From: Rhodospirillaceae bacterium | GTDB lineage: Bacteria > Pseudomonadota > Alphaproteobacteria > Rhodospirillales > Rhodospirillaceae | Length of the DNA: 11,819 nucleotides | Assembly (NCBI GenBank): GCA_002691085.1 | Contig: NZGX01000011.1 | Coordinates: forward strand, 1-11,819 | Direction: 5' to 3' | Shown here: positions 1-7,226 of the stretch, piece by piece | Layout of the letters: each line of letters begins with the position of its first letter | How positions within the stretch are numbered: the first letter of the stretch is position 1 | Made by a program: the position numbers and the translations under genes | Notes under the pieces: model-generated | What the model was told of the DNA's origin: nothing | Database searches by the model: none | What the model saw: the letters and a program-made list of their open reading frames with translations, nothing else

Positions 1-480
1 GCACTTGATAAAAGAAATATTCAAAAACAACTCTTAAGAATTGTCCCAGAAAAAAAGAGCTTTGATATTCAGTCTGCTGTTATATACAAAATACACAAAC
101 GAATTGTTAAGTCTTTCAGACAAGGAAAAATAATTTTGGCAGGTGACTCTGCTCATCTTAATAGTCCATCAGGGGGATTTGGCATGAACGGTGGGATTCA
201 TGATGCATTTAACCTATGCGATAAACTAATAAAAATATTCAATGGGTCCAATGATAATCTTTTAGACCTATACTCTAGACAGAGAAAATATGCAGCAATA
301 TCTGATATTCAAGAAACATCTGACCAAAATTATAAGAAGCATAGGGAGAAGGATCATAAAAAGAGACTCGAAGCCCTAAAAGAACTACAAAAAATTGTAG
401 AAAATAAAGACGAGCATCTAAAATACCTTAGAAAGACCTCATTAATCACATCTCTAGAAAATGCGTCAAAAATAGATTAA
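1..480 (+). CDS. FAD-dependent monooxygenase (PHBH-like), C-terminal 159 residues, 5' end outside window
   Basis: The frame is open from base 1 to the TAA at 478-480, so only the C-terminal part is present. Residues 46-76 of the fragment carry the second FAD-binding motif of class A flavoprotein monooxygenases (PF01494 type): ILAGDSAH (Gly48-Asp49, ribityl/pyrophosphate contact), then P-S-G-G-F-G-M-N-G-G and D68-A-F-N-L. The family uses NAD(P)H and O2 to hydroxylate aromatic or heteroaromatic rings in the cytoplasm. The tail (about 90-159: YSRQRK, a Lys/Glu-rich helix, then LRKTSLITSLENA) resembles the C-terminus of hydroxybenzoate/hydroxyphenyl-type hydroxylases, so the 3' end looks intact. 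The nucleotide-binding GxGxxG start and most substrate residues lie outside, so the substrate cannot be named. It is the first visible gene of a + strand run; 69 AT-rich bases separate it from the methyltransferase. A start at TTG 136 would be spurious because it falls inside the FAD motif. Confidence 0.88.
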   Translation, partial: ALDKRNIQKQLLRIVPEKKSFDIQSAVIYKIHKRIVKSFRQGKIILAGDSAHLNSPSGGFGMNGGIHDAFNLCDKLIKIFNGSNDNLLDLYSRQRKYAAISDIQETSDQNYKKHREKDHKKRLEALKELQKIVENKDEHLKYLRKTSLITSLENASKID

Positions 481-507
481 TATGTTTTAAATATTATAAA
501 AATTTAT

Positions 508-534
508 TATTATTAATTATATTTATTAATAATA
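508..534. repeat. perfect 10-bp AT-only inverted repeat
   Basis: Arms 508-517 and 525-534 are exact reverse complements (TATTATTAAT and ATTAATAATA) around a 7-base loop. The element ends 15 bases before the methyltransferase ATG at 550. It could be an operator or a weak hairpin, but all pairs are A-T and the region is very AT-rich, so chance is a real explanation. No U-tract or GC stem supports a terminator. Confidence 0.3.
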
Positions 535-549
535 TGAAATCTTAATATT

Positions 550-1725
550 ATGATTACACAAAAGAAACATGCACTTCTTCCTAATTCATCTACCGATGAA
601 AAAGCAAGGCAGGATTTTACTGGTCAGCTGGGTAAACACATCCATAATAACATATCTCCTGGAAACAAATTAATTTACGACCAAAAAGTTTTACCCAAAA
701 TTATATTAGAAAAAGGAAGAAATCCAAAAAGCAGACATGAAATTAGAAAGTATATGAATGGAGAGCCTTTCTATCAAATAGCAAGTGCATGTCAGCAAAA
801 AACTCAAGAGATGATGTGGAACTCAGTTGATGAATCAATACATAGACAAAGAGAAAAATTGATTCATAAAGCAAAAGGTATATCTTCAGGAAAAACTATT
901 GGGTCACTTAATCTTGATGAAGATTTTATTATACCTTCTTATATTTCTGAAAATGATCACCACCATATGCCGGGTGGATATAGTTCCAATCTACTAGAGG
1001 GAGATATAACAGCAGGCGCCTTATATGATAAAGGTGCATATATCTATACACAGGGTTTATTTGGTCCACTCATGGATGGAATTGGAAAAGCTGCTACCAT
1101 AAAGATCAAGAGTTCTTATCCTTCTCTAAAACCTAAGAAAATTCTTCATATCGGATGCACCGCTGGCGCTTCAACCTGTGCAATAGCCAATGCTTTCCCA
1201 GAAGCAGAGGTTCATGGCATCGATGTTGGGCCTGCTTTACTTAGATATGCACACGCTAGGGCAGAAAGCTTAAATATAAAAATTCATTTCCATCAGATGA
1301 ACGCAGAGAATCTCTCGTTCGAGGATAATAGTTTTGATCTAGTTACCTGCCTTGCCTCTTTACATGAAATGTCACTTACCGCAGTACAAAATGTCTTCAA
1401 TGAGGCATTCAGGGCCCTTAAACCAAAAGGACTTTTTCTAGTTTCCGAAATACCACCATATGAAGGTCTTGATCCATGGACTCAGTTTGTCAAGGACTGG
1501 GACACACTTAATAATAATGAACCTTTTTGGGGCAAAATGCATGAAATGGATTTATGTTATGTAGCCCAATCTGCAGGATTTAATCCAAATAATTATAAAG
1601 ATGGATTTGGTCCTGGTGTTGCAGAGGCCAATGCCATGAGTAAATCCGTCGAAGTTAAGAATGAAAAGTTCATGGGTTCCACAAGAGGTGGTGGGAATGC
1701 ATGGTATGCAGAGATAACAAAGTAA
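550..1725 (+). CDS. class I SAM-dependent methyltransferase with long N-terminal domain (copy 1)
   Basis: A 391-residue protein. The C-terminal half is a Rossmann methyltransferase: motif I at about 197-208 (KILHIGCTAGAS), the motif II acidic residue D225 in GIDVG, then LRYAHARA, a motif around 262-273 ending LHEMS, and LKPKGLFLVSE near 290-300. Motif I is unusual. The acidic residue before the glycine loop is His200, and the loop reads G-C-T-A-G rather than GxGxG. Residues 1-190 match no domain I can name, but they are clearly shared with the methyltransferase at 7227-8465 (GR-P, IPSY, D-x-H-x-MPG-x-Y, then EPxWxKxH after the Rossmann core). Substrate unknown; a small molecule is likelier than a macromolecule given the monooxygenase, cupin and exporter beside it. 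ATG 550 has no clear Shine-Dalgarno. The cupin gene starts 11 bases after the stop. Confidence 0.85.
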   Translation: MITQKKHALLPNSSTDEKARQDFTGQLGKHIHNNISPGNKLIYDQKVLPKIILEKGRNPKSRHEIRKYMNGEPFYQIASACQQKTQEMMWNSVDESIHRQREKLIHKAKGISSGKTIGSLNLDEDFIIPSYISENDHHHMPGGYSSNLLEGDITAGALYDKGAYIYTQGLFGPLMDGIGKAATIKIKSSYPSLKPKKILHIGCTAGASTCAIANAFPEAEVHGIDVGPALLRYAHARAESLNIKIHFHQMNAENLSFEDNSFDLVTCLASLHEMSLTAVQNVFNEAFRALKPKGLFLVSEIPPYEGLDPWTQFVKDWDTLNNNEPFWGKMHEMDLCYVAQSAGFNPNNYKDGFGPGVAEANAMSKSVEVKNEKFMGSTRGGGNAWYAEITK

Positions 1726-1736
1726 GAAACTAAAGA

Positions 1737-2573
1737 ATGCCAAGGCCCCATATTGAATTTATCCAAACACAAATGCTTGATTGGGAGAGATCAAATATTA
1801 ATTCTTCGGCTCTTGTTAAAAATTTGAGTTTTGATAATAGTAATGGTGCATCAACAAATATCATTAGGTATCCGGAAAACTTTGAAGCCAATACCAGTCA
1901 TTACTTAGAATGTGATGAAGAATTTCTTATTCTTTCAGGTCGCATTCTCATAAATGAGAATTCATACGCCAAAGGTGATTATGCCTTTTTCCCAAGTGGG
2001 TATTCTCGCCGGAAAATTAAATGTGAAGAACAAACAGATATTCTTACTTATTATGAAGGAAGAAACAAACCCATATTTTCCAAAGAAATTCAAAATATAG
2101 ACCATTCAAGACTCGTTGTTAAATTAGAGACAATAAAGGCAGATTGGGGAAAAGCAACAGATCCTAAAATTGCTGCACTTGGTGTAAAAAGATTAGAATT
2201 AAGATCAGACCCTATCAATGGAGAGAAAACTTGGCTTTTAGATATTTCCCCCAACATGATGGACTCAGAGTATGATAAGAAGGAAGTTCATCCTGTTGTT
2301 GAAGAGGTCTTTGTTATATCTGGTGAGATGCATCTTCCTATGGGAGTATTGAAAAAAGGGGCATATTTTTGGAGGCCTCCGAATATATCACATGGACCTG
2401 TTGGAACGAGAAAGGGAGCAACTGGTATCTTTAGATCTAAAGGTGGCCCCTTAAAGACTGAGTGGTCAAAAGAAACCTATCAAGTTATTTGGAGTGCAAA
2501 ATACGCACCAATCTTACCTAAAGGCTTACTAAGTAAACTTAATGTAAATTATGATAAAAACATTCCTTATTGA
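1737..2573 (+). CDS. two-domain cupin protein (ChrR-like/DUF4437-like)
   Basis: A 278-residue bicupin, probably cytoplasmic; no signal peptide is visible. Domain 1 (about 40-110) has H55, E61/E62 and G68 of cupin motif 1 and G80-D81...P86 of motif 2, but Y89-S90-R91 sits where the last metal-ligand His is expected. Domain 2 (about 150-250) has the fuller set: H185, E189/E190, G196, G208, P214-P215 and H219 in RPPNISHGP. Domain 2 is therefore the likely metal site. The pattern resembles ChrR-like or DUF4437 cupins found beside catabolic genes. The family covers dioxygenases, isomerases and sensors, so no reaction is assigned. It starts 11 bases after the methyltransferase stop, with only a weak purine stretch upstream, and is very likely co-transcribed. 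A 79-base gap follows before the transporter. Confidence 0.8.
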   Translation: MPRPHIEFIQTQMLDWERSNINSSALVKNLSFDNSNGASTNIIRYPENFEANTSHYLECDEEFLILSGRILINENSYAKGDYAFFPSGYSRRKIKCEEQTDILTYYEGRNKPIFSKEIQNIDHSRLVVKLETIKADWGKATDPKIAALGVKRLELRSDPINGEKTWLLDISPNMMDSEYDKKEVHPVVEEVFVISGEMHLPMGVLKKGAYFWRPPNISHGPVGTRKGATGIFRSKGGPLKTEWSKETYQVIWSAKYAPILPKGLLSKLNVNYDKNIPY

Positions 2574-2652
2574 TAGAATTATTTATTTTTATAGCAAATA
2601 AATTCGCAATAAATGTTGAAATGCTTTAAGAAGTATCAAATTAATTTTTTTG

Positions 2653-3891
2653 GTGATTATTGTGCTTTCACGTACTCCAGGTCGTTTTGCTGTATTGTTT
2701 ATTTTAGTTACTATCCTGCTTGACGCCATCACTTTTGGAATTCTTGTTCCTGTTTTGCCAGCACTTATTACCGAACTAACTGGAGAACCTTTAGGTAAAG
2801 CTGCTACCTATAATGGACTCCTGATGTTTATTCATGCATTTATGCAATTTATATTTGCTCCTATATTTGGAAATCTAAGTGATCGTTTTGGTCGAAGGCC
2901 AGTACTTCTCATCTCAATGAGTATGTTTGGTATAAACTATATTGTAATGGGTCTGGCAACTTCAGTGACATGGCTATTCATTGGGAAATTATTTGCAGGT
3001 ATTGCTGGAGGCACTGTAACAACTGCGAATGCATATATAGCTGATATAAGTAATGCAGAGAATAGAGCAAAGAACTTTGCACTTATAAGCGCTGCAATGG
3101 GTTTAGGATTTATATTAGGACCAACAATAGGTGGAATTTTAGGTGAATATGGAACAAGAGTGCCACTATTTTTTGCAGCATTCCTTGCATTCATAAACCT
3201 AATATATGGGTTTTTTATTCTTCCTGAAACACTGAAAAAAGAAGATAGAAGAAATTTTTCATGGGCGAGAGCTAATACTATAGGAACCTTCAAGCAGATG
3301 AAAAATTTCCCAATAGTTTTTGCACTTTTTGGGGTTTTGATATTTCATCTATCTGCGCAAGTTTCGCATCCCAGCGTCTGGGCCTTTTATACAATGCTGA
3401 AGTTTGATTGGTCAGTTCAGCAAGTAGGTTTTTCTCTAAGTGTTTATGGGTGTATGACACTTTTTGTTCAGGGATTTGCAATTGGGTATATTGTTAAACG
3501 AATAGGGGAAGAAAAAACAGCGATGATAGGATTAATCACCGCATCAATTTGTTTTATTGGGTTTGCTAGCTCAACAGAAGGATGGATGATATATGCATGG
3601 TTAATACCAGGCGGATTTGCTGGACTTGCTTTACCATCAATACGTTCAATTATGTCAAAACAAGTCCCTCCGAATAGGCAAGGAGAGCTTCAGGGTGCTA
3701 TAACAAGCATACAAAGCTTTGTAGCTATGTTTGCACCATTAATGATGACTCAAATATTCAATACCTTTACAGATAAAAGTTTTTCTTATTATATTCCCGG
3801 TGCACCGTTCTACACCTCTGGAGTTATAATATTTATTGCATTTATCTTATTTCTTAGATGTCTAAAATTAAATAAAGAATCAGAAAGCTGA
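2653..3891 (+). CDS. TetA-like MFS drug:H+ antiporter
   Basis: About 412 residues with the layout of 12-helix DHA1 transporters of the Tet(A) branch. Visible marks are an Asp in helix 1 (about residue 24, LLDAITFGILVPVLP), motif A in the loop between helices 2 and 3 (about 73-83, GNLSDRFGRRP), AYIADI and the GFILGPTIGG motif C region in helix 5, a charged central loop near 195-210, and RQGELQGAITS at about 342 in the second half. The protein sits in the inner membrane and would export a small hydrophobic compound using the proton gradient. The start is uncertain. GTG 2653 is used here; TTG 2650 lies just upstream in frame and GTG 2662 just downstream, and none has a well-spaced Shine-Dalgarno. 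No tetR-like repressor is next to it. Export of a product or toxic intermediate of the neighbouring enzymes is likelier than tetracycline resistance. Confidence 0.88.
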   Translation: MIIVLSRTPGRFAVLFILVTILLDAITFGILVPVLPALITELTGEPLGKAATYNGLLMFIHAFMQFIFAPIFGNLSDRFGRRPVLLISMSMFGINYIVMGLATSVTWLFIGKLFAGIAGGTVTTANAYIADISNAENRAKNFALISAAMGLGFILGPTIGGILGEYGTRVPLFFAAFLAFINLIYGFFILPETLKKEDRRNFSWARANTIGTFKQMKNFPIVFALFGVLIFHLSAQVSHPSVWAFYTMLKFDWSVQQVGFSLSVYGCMTLFVQGFAIGYIVKRIGEEKTAMIGLITASICFIGFASSTEGWMIYAWLIPGGFAGLALPSIRSIMSKQVPPNRQGELQGAITSIQSFVAMFAPLMMTQIFNTFTDKSFSYYIPGAPFYTSGVIIFIAFILFLRCLKLNKESES

Positions 3892-3916
3892 AAATTTAAT
3901 AATCATAGGAAGTTTT

Positions 3917-5617
3917 ATGGGATCAGATATTTACAAAGGTTTTGTCAATGTTGGCAAAGGGCAAGTTCATTATAGGATTTGCGGCGAAGGTCCACCTATA
4001 ATACTTCTTCATGATTCGCCACGGTCATCGGTATTACATTTACCTTTATTAAAATATTTCTCTAAAGAATTTTCTGCAATTGCAATCGATACACCTGGTT
4101 ATGGGAACTCAACTCCTTTAAAGAAAGATGAGCAGTTAGAGATTGTTGACCTTGCAAATGCTCTTTCAGAAACAATACTTGGCTTCAATTTAGAAAAATG
4201 TCCAGTTTATGGTTTCCATACAAGCTCTAAAATTCTTCTTGAGTTTGCGGCAAGACATCCAAATAGAGTCTCACTAGCAATAATGGATGGCCTCTCTTTA
4301 CCTGATGGTGATACTGACCATGATTTCATTGCAAATTATATGCGTCCATTTAAGATTACTAATTCAGGGAGTTATCTAGCAGAAGAGTGGACAAGAGTGA
4401 GAGATTTTCAGAGATGGTTTCCATGGTTCCTTAAGTCAGGAAAAACAAGGCTTCTTTCTAACCAAAGAAATATGGAGTTTATGCACGCTTATTGTATGGA
4501 TCTTTTTATGGCCGGTCCCCACTTTTCAGATGCCTATGCTGCTGCAATGCGTTATAAGGCTGCAAAAGTAGTGCCTAAAGTAGAGGCAAAGTCTGTCTTT
4601 ATGGCTAGGCAAGATGATGTACTTTATCCATTTTTAGATAGTCTTCCAAAAAACCTCCAAGCAAACTGTAGTGTAGAACGATTATCAAGTGATATTGAGC
4701 ATTGGAAGCTAAGGCTTTTAGAATTATTTAGAGAAAATTCTTCTTCAAACTCAGCAAAAAACTTCATACCCCCAAACCCACTTAGTAACCCGCTTGAAGG
4801 CAATCTAATCACCAAAGGGTACGTTCGAACAAAAGAAGGTCAAGTTTTAATTCGTAGATGTGGTAATGGAAAAAAAATTCCTATATTATTTCTTCATGAC
4901 CTACCCGGAAGTTCAAGAGGGGATGAAGGGTTTATTAAACTTCTGTCAAAAGATAGAATTGTTTATGCTATCGATCTACCTGGTTGTAATGACTCAGATA
5001 AAATCAAAGAGTCTAATCCAAAAAAATATATAGATTCAATCAGTCAGGTCATTACAGAGTTAAATTTAGAAAAAATAGACCTAATATCGGCCGGAATTTC
5101 AACATCACTAGCTATTAAATTTTCAAGTTTATACCCAGATAAAGTTAACAAGATCGTTTTAGATGGTATAATTCTAGGGAATGAATCTTATAGAAATGAA
5201 ATAAGTAAAAACTATCTAACTGACCTTAAACCAAAGATTGATGGTTCTCATCTGCATGCATGCTGGCACATGATTAGAGATCATAGTATTCAATGGCCTT
5301 GGTATGATGGAACAAAAAATGCAATTAGAAGAATAGACCCTGAATTAGATGCCATGAATATTCATGCTCGATTAGTTGATACATTAAAGCAATGGAGTAA
5401 TGCATATGATCCGATTAAAGCGAGTTTTGAAATTAATACAGAAGAAATTTTACCTAAACTGAAACAATCTACACTCCTTATATATGGAGAAAACGACCCA
5501 AAATACTCTTGGGTAGAAAAAGCTAGCTCACTTATCAATCAATGCAAGACATATAATTATTGTGCCGATAAAAATGCCTTGGCAACGAATATATTATCAT
5601 ACTTAGATGATTCATAA
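3917..5617 (+). CDS. tandem alpha/beta-hydrolase fusion protein with two degenerate active sites
   Basis: A 566-residue protein made of two alpha/beta-hydrolase folds, about 5-275 and 295-566, joined by a Ser/Asn/Pro-rich linker. Each half has the opening pattern Gxxxxxxx-G-x-G, the oxyanion segment (LLHDSP with H32-D33; FLHDLPG with H327-D328), strand-4 IDTPGYGNS or IDLPGCNDS, and a nucleophile-elbow region followed by FAARHPNRV or FSSLYPDKV. In half 1 the elbow reads G-F-H-T-S, so His101 occupies the Ser position, while D233/D234 and H262 (DIEHW) are present. In half 2 the elbow keeps Ser395 (G-I-S-T-S) and an Asp (YGENDPK), but no His is seen near the C-terminus. Some alpha/beta-hydrolase relatives with GxHTG elbows exist, from memory. 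A normal Ser-His-Asp hydrolase is doubtful; cross-domain catalysis or binding is possible. AGGAAG at 3907-3912, four bases before the ATG, supports the start. The gene begins 26 bases after the MFS gene. Confidence 0.82.
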   Translation: MGSDIYKGFVNVGKGQVHYRICGEGPPIILLHDSPRSSVLHLPLLKYFSKEFSAIAIDTPGYGNSTPLKKDEQLEIVDLANALSETILGFNLEKCPVYGFHTSSKILLEFAARHPNRVSLAIMDGLSLPDGDTDHDFIANYMRPFKITNSGSYLAEEWTRVRDFQRWFPWFLKSGKTRLLSNQRNMEFMHAYCMDLFMAGPHFSDAYAAAMRYKAAKVVPKVEAKSVFMARQDDVLYPFLDSLPKNLQANCSVERLSSDIEHWKLRLLELFRENSSSNSAKNFIPPNPLSNPLEGNLITKGYVRTKEGQVLIRRCGNGKKIPILFLHDLPGSSRGDEGFIKLLSKDRIVYAIDLPGCNDSDKIKESNPKKYIDSISQVITELNLEKIDLISAGISTSLAIKFSSLYPDKVNKIVLDGIILGNESYRNEISKNYLTDLKPKIDGSHLHACWHMIRDHSIQWPWYDGTKNAIRRIDPELDAMNIHARLVDTLKQWSNAYDPIKASFEINTEEILPKLKQSTLLIYGENDPKYSWVEKASSLINQCKTYNYCADKNALATNILSYLDDS

Positions 5618-5959
5618 TTAGGTCCTTAAAATTTTTCCATCTTTAATTTCCCAAGTTTTACCACCTACTAATTTACCTGCAACAGGCTTCCAGGGGAGTA
5701 TCTTTACTTCCTTCCAAATATTATTTTTAACATAAGGGTCTCCTTCAAATAACGACATTGCTTCTTTCCTAGTATCTGACTCATAAACTAGAATTGAGCC
5801 TTGGTATCCTTCAGTTAATTCTTCATCGTTAAGAGGACAAGCACCGGCAATTACCACTTTATCCAACACACTCTCAATATACTCAAGATGCTCTACCAAA
5901 AGATCACTTCTTTTCTTTTCCTGGTTCCCATCATCAACGCAAATAAAAGCAAATTTCAT
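5618..5959 (-). CDS. YCII-related small protein
   Basis: A 113-residue ferredoxin-like protein of the YCII family (PF03795). Visible marks are the conserved H24 (VEHLEYI), the IAGACPLND strand-turn, the acidic GDPY with D74, and the WKEVKILPWKPVAG end. H24 and D74 are the His/Asp pair usually thought to form the family's active site. Characterised relatives include a dehydrochlorinase-like enzyme (TftG) and muconolactone-isomerase-like folds; most have no known reaction. It is the last gene of the operon with gcdH, eight bases after that stop. This suggests a role near acyl-CoA or ring-cleavage metabolism, but that is inference. Its TAA abuts the TAA of the convergent tandem hydrolase gene with no base between. 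Confidence 0.85.
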   Translation of the reverse strand: MKFAFICVDDGNQEKKRSDLLVEHLEYIESVLDKVVIAGACPLNDEELTEGYQGSILVYESDTRKEAMSLFEGDPYVKNNIWKEVKILPWKPVAGKLVGGKTWEIKDGKILRT

Positions 5960-5965
5960 TTTTTA

Positions 5966-5970
5966 TCCTA
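5966..5970 (-). promoter_or_regulatory. Shine-Dalgarno of the YCII gene overlapping the gcdH stop codon
   Basis: On the minus strand TAGGA lies six bases before the ATG at 5959. Its first three bases are the TAG stop codon of gcdH, so ribosomes ending on gcdH finish on the initiation signal of the next gene. This supports the chosen start and suggests translational coupling. Confidence 0.6.
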
Positions 5971-7191
5971 AAAAAAAGCCTGTAATCCTGTTTGCGCTCT
6001 CCCAAGAATTAAAGCATGAATATCATGCGTCCCCTCATAAGTATTTACAGTTTCTAAGTTAATCATATGTCTCATTACATGATAATCTTCCTGTATACCG
6101 TTACCTCCAAGGATATCTCTTGCATCCCTTGCAATCTTAAGTGCAACTCCAGCGTTATTTCTTTTAACTATCGAAATTTGCTCTGGAGCACATTTACCTT
6201 GATCAATCATTCTACCAACTTTGTAGGATGCCATATAACCTAAGAAAATCTGAGTTTGCATATCAACAAGTTTTTTTTGAATTAGCTGAGTCTGAGCAAG
6301 AGGCTTACCAAACTGCTTTCTATCTAGCGCATAATTGCGTGACAAATGCCAACAACTTTCAGCAGCACCCAATGCACCCCAAGAAATACCATATCTTGCT
6401 TTATTCAAACATCCAAATGGTCCTTTTAAACCTTCTACGTTTGGTAGAATGGAATTCTGGTTAACCTCAACTTCGTCTAAGATTATTTGACCTGTTAAGG
6501 AGGTTCTCAATGACAACTTTCCTTCAATCTTAGGTGCAGATAAACCTTTAGTACCTTTTTCAATTAAAAAACCTCGAATTTTTCCATCTTCTAATTTAGC
6601 CCAAACCACAAATATATCTGCAATTGGTGAATTAGAAATCCAAGTTTTTACTCCATTTAAAACATATCCATTATTGTTTTTTCTTGCTTTTGTTATCATG
6701 CTTCCAGGGTCTGAGCCTGAATCTGGTTCTGATAAACCAAAGCACCCTATTAAGTCTCCGCTTATAAGCCCAGGAAGATATTTTTGCCTTTGATGCTCAG
6801 ATCCGTAGGCTGCAATTGGATAAATAACCAATGAAGATTGAACACTAAGCATTGATCTATACCCAGAATCGATCTTTTCAATCTCCCGGGCCACTAAACC
6901 ATAGGCTATATGGCCTAAGTCTGAACCGCCATATTTAATGGGTGCATTAACTCCCAATAAACCTAGAGCGCCCATCTCTGGATAAATACTTGTATCAAAT
7001 TTTTCTTCACGAAATGATTTAATTACTTTGGGCAAAAGAAAATTAGTTGAAAAATTTTTAGCAGTTTCTTGAACCATCTTTTCTTCGTTAGAAAGTTCAT
7101 CATAAATTTTAAAAGGGTCTTCCCAGGAAAACTTTCCCCATTGGGTTGAATAATCGACTTTTTTTCCCTCTTCGTTTTTGATTGATTTCAT
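5968..7191 (-). CDS. gcdH: glutaryl-CoA dehydrogenase (decarboxylating acyl-CoA dehydrogenase)
   Basis: A 407-residue flavoenzyme converting glutaryl-CoA to crotonyl-CoA and CO2, with electrons passed to electron-transfer flavoprotein, in lysine, tryptophan and some aromatic breakdown. The sequence follows human and bacterial GCDH closely throughout: FSWEDP near 21-26, REIEKIDSGYRS at 102-113, CFGLSEPDSGSDP at 150-162, TWISNSP, LGGPFGCLNNARYGI-like text near 245, ALDRKQFGKPLA, and ARDILGGNGI. The catalytic base is E386 in NTYEGTHDIHALILGR. E105 and R112 correspond to the human Glu87/Arg94 pair that handles the gamma-carboxylate, so true decarboxylating GCDH is favoured over a general acyl-CoA dehydrogenase. 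It lies between a methyltransferase (35-base gap) and the YCII gene (8-base gap). No CoA-transferase, ligase or transcriptional regulator, the common gcdH partners, is adjacent. The ATG has only a weak AAAGAA upstream. Confidence 0.94.
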   Translation of the reverse strand: MKSIKNEEGKKVDYSTQWGKFSWEDPFKIYDELSNEEKMVQETAKNFSTNFLLPKVIKSFREEKFDTSIYPEMGALGLLGVNAPIKYGGSDLGHIAYGLVAREIEKIDSGYRSMLSVQSSLVIYPIAAYGSEHQRQKYLPGLISGDLIGCFGLSEPDSGSDPGSMITKARKNNNGYVLNGVKTWISNSPIADIFVVWAKLEDGKIRGFLIEKGTKGLSAPKIEGKLSLRTSLTGQIILDEVEVNQNSILPNVEGLKGPFGCLNKARYGISWGALGAAESCWHLSRNYALDRKQFGKPLAQTQLIQKKLVDMQTQIFLGYMASYKVGRMIDQGKCAPEQISIVKRNNAGVALKIARDARDILGGNGIQEDYHVMRHMINLETVNTYEGTHDIHALILGRAQTGLQAFF

Positions 7192-7226
7192 TATATTTCT
7201 TTGTAACTATTTAAGTTAAATAATGC

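Noticed and set aside
136..480. A complete 114-residue gene starting at TTG 136
   Set aside because: The frame stays open to base 1, and TTG 136 lies within the FAD-binding motif, so this is the tail of a longer gene.
2576..2605. Imperfect inverted repeat as terminator after the cupin gene
   Set aside because: GAATT-TATTT can pair with AAATA-AATTC only with a 3-base bulge; the stem is nearly all A-T and no U-tract follows.
2937..3481. Minus strand reading frames inside the transporter gene
   Set aside because: They lie opposite a well-supported transporter and show no recognisable protein pattern.
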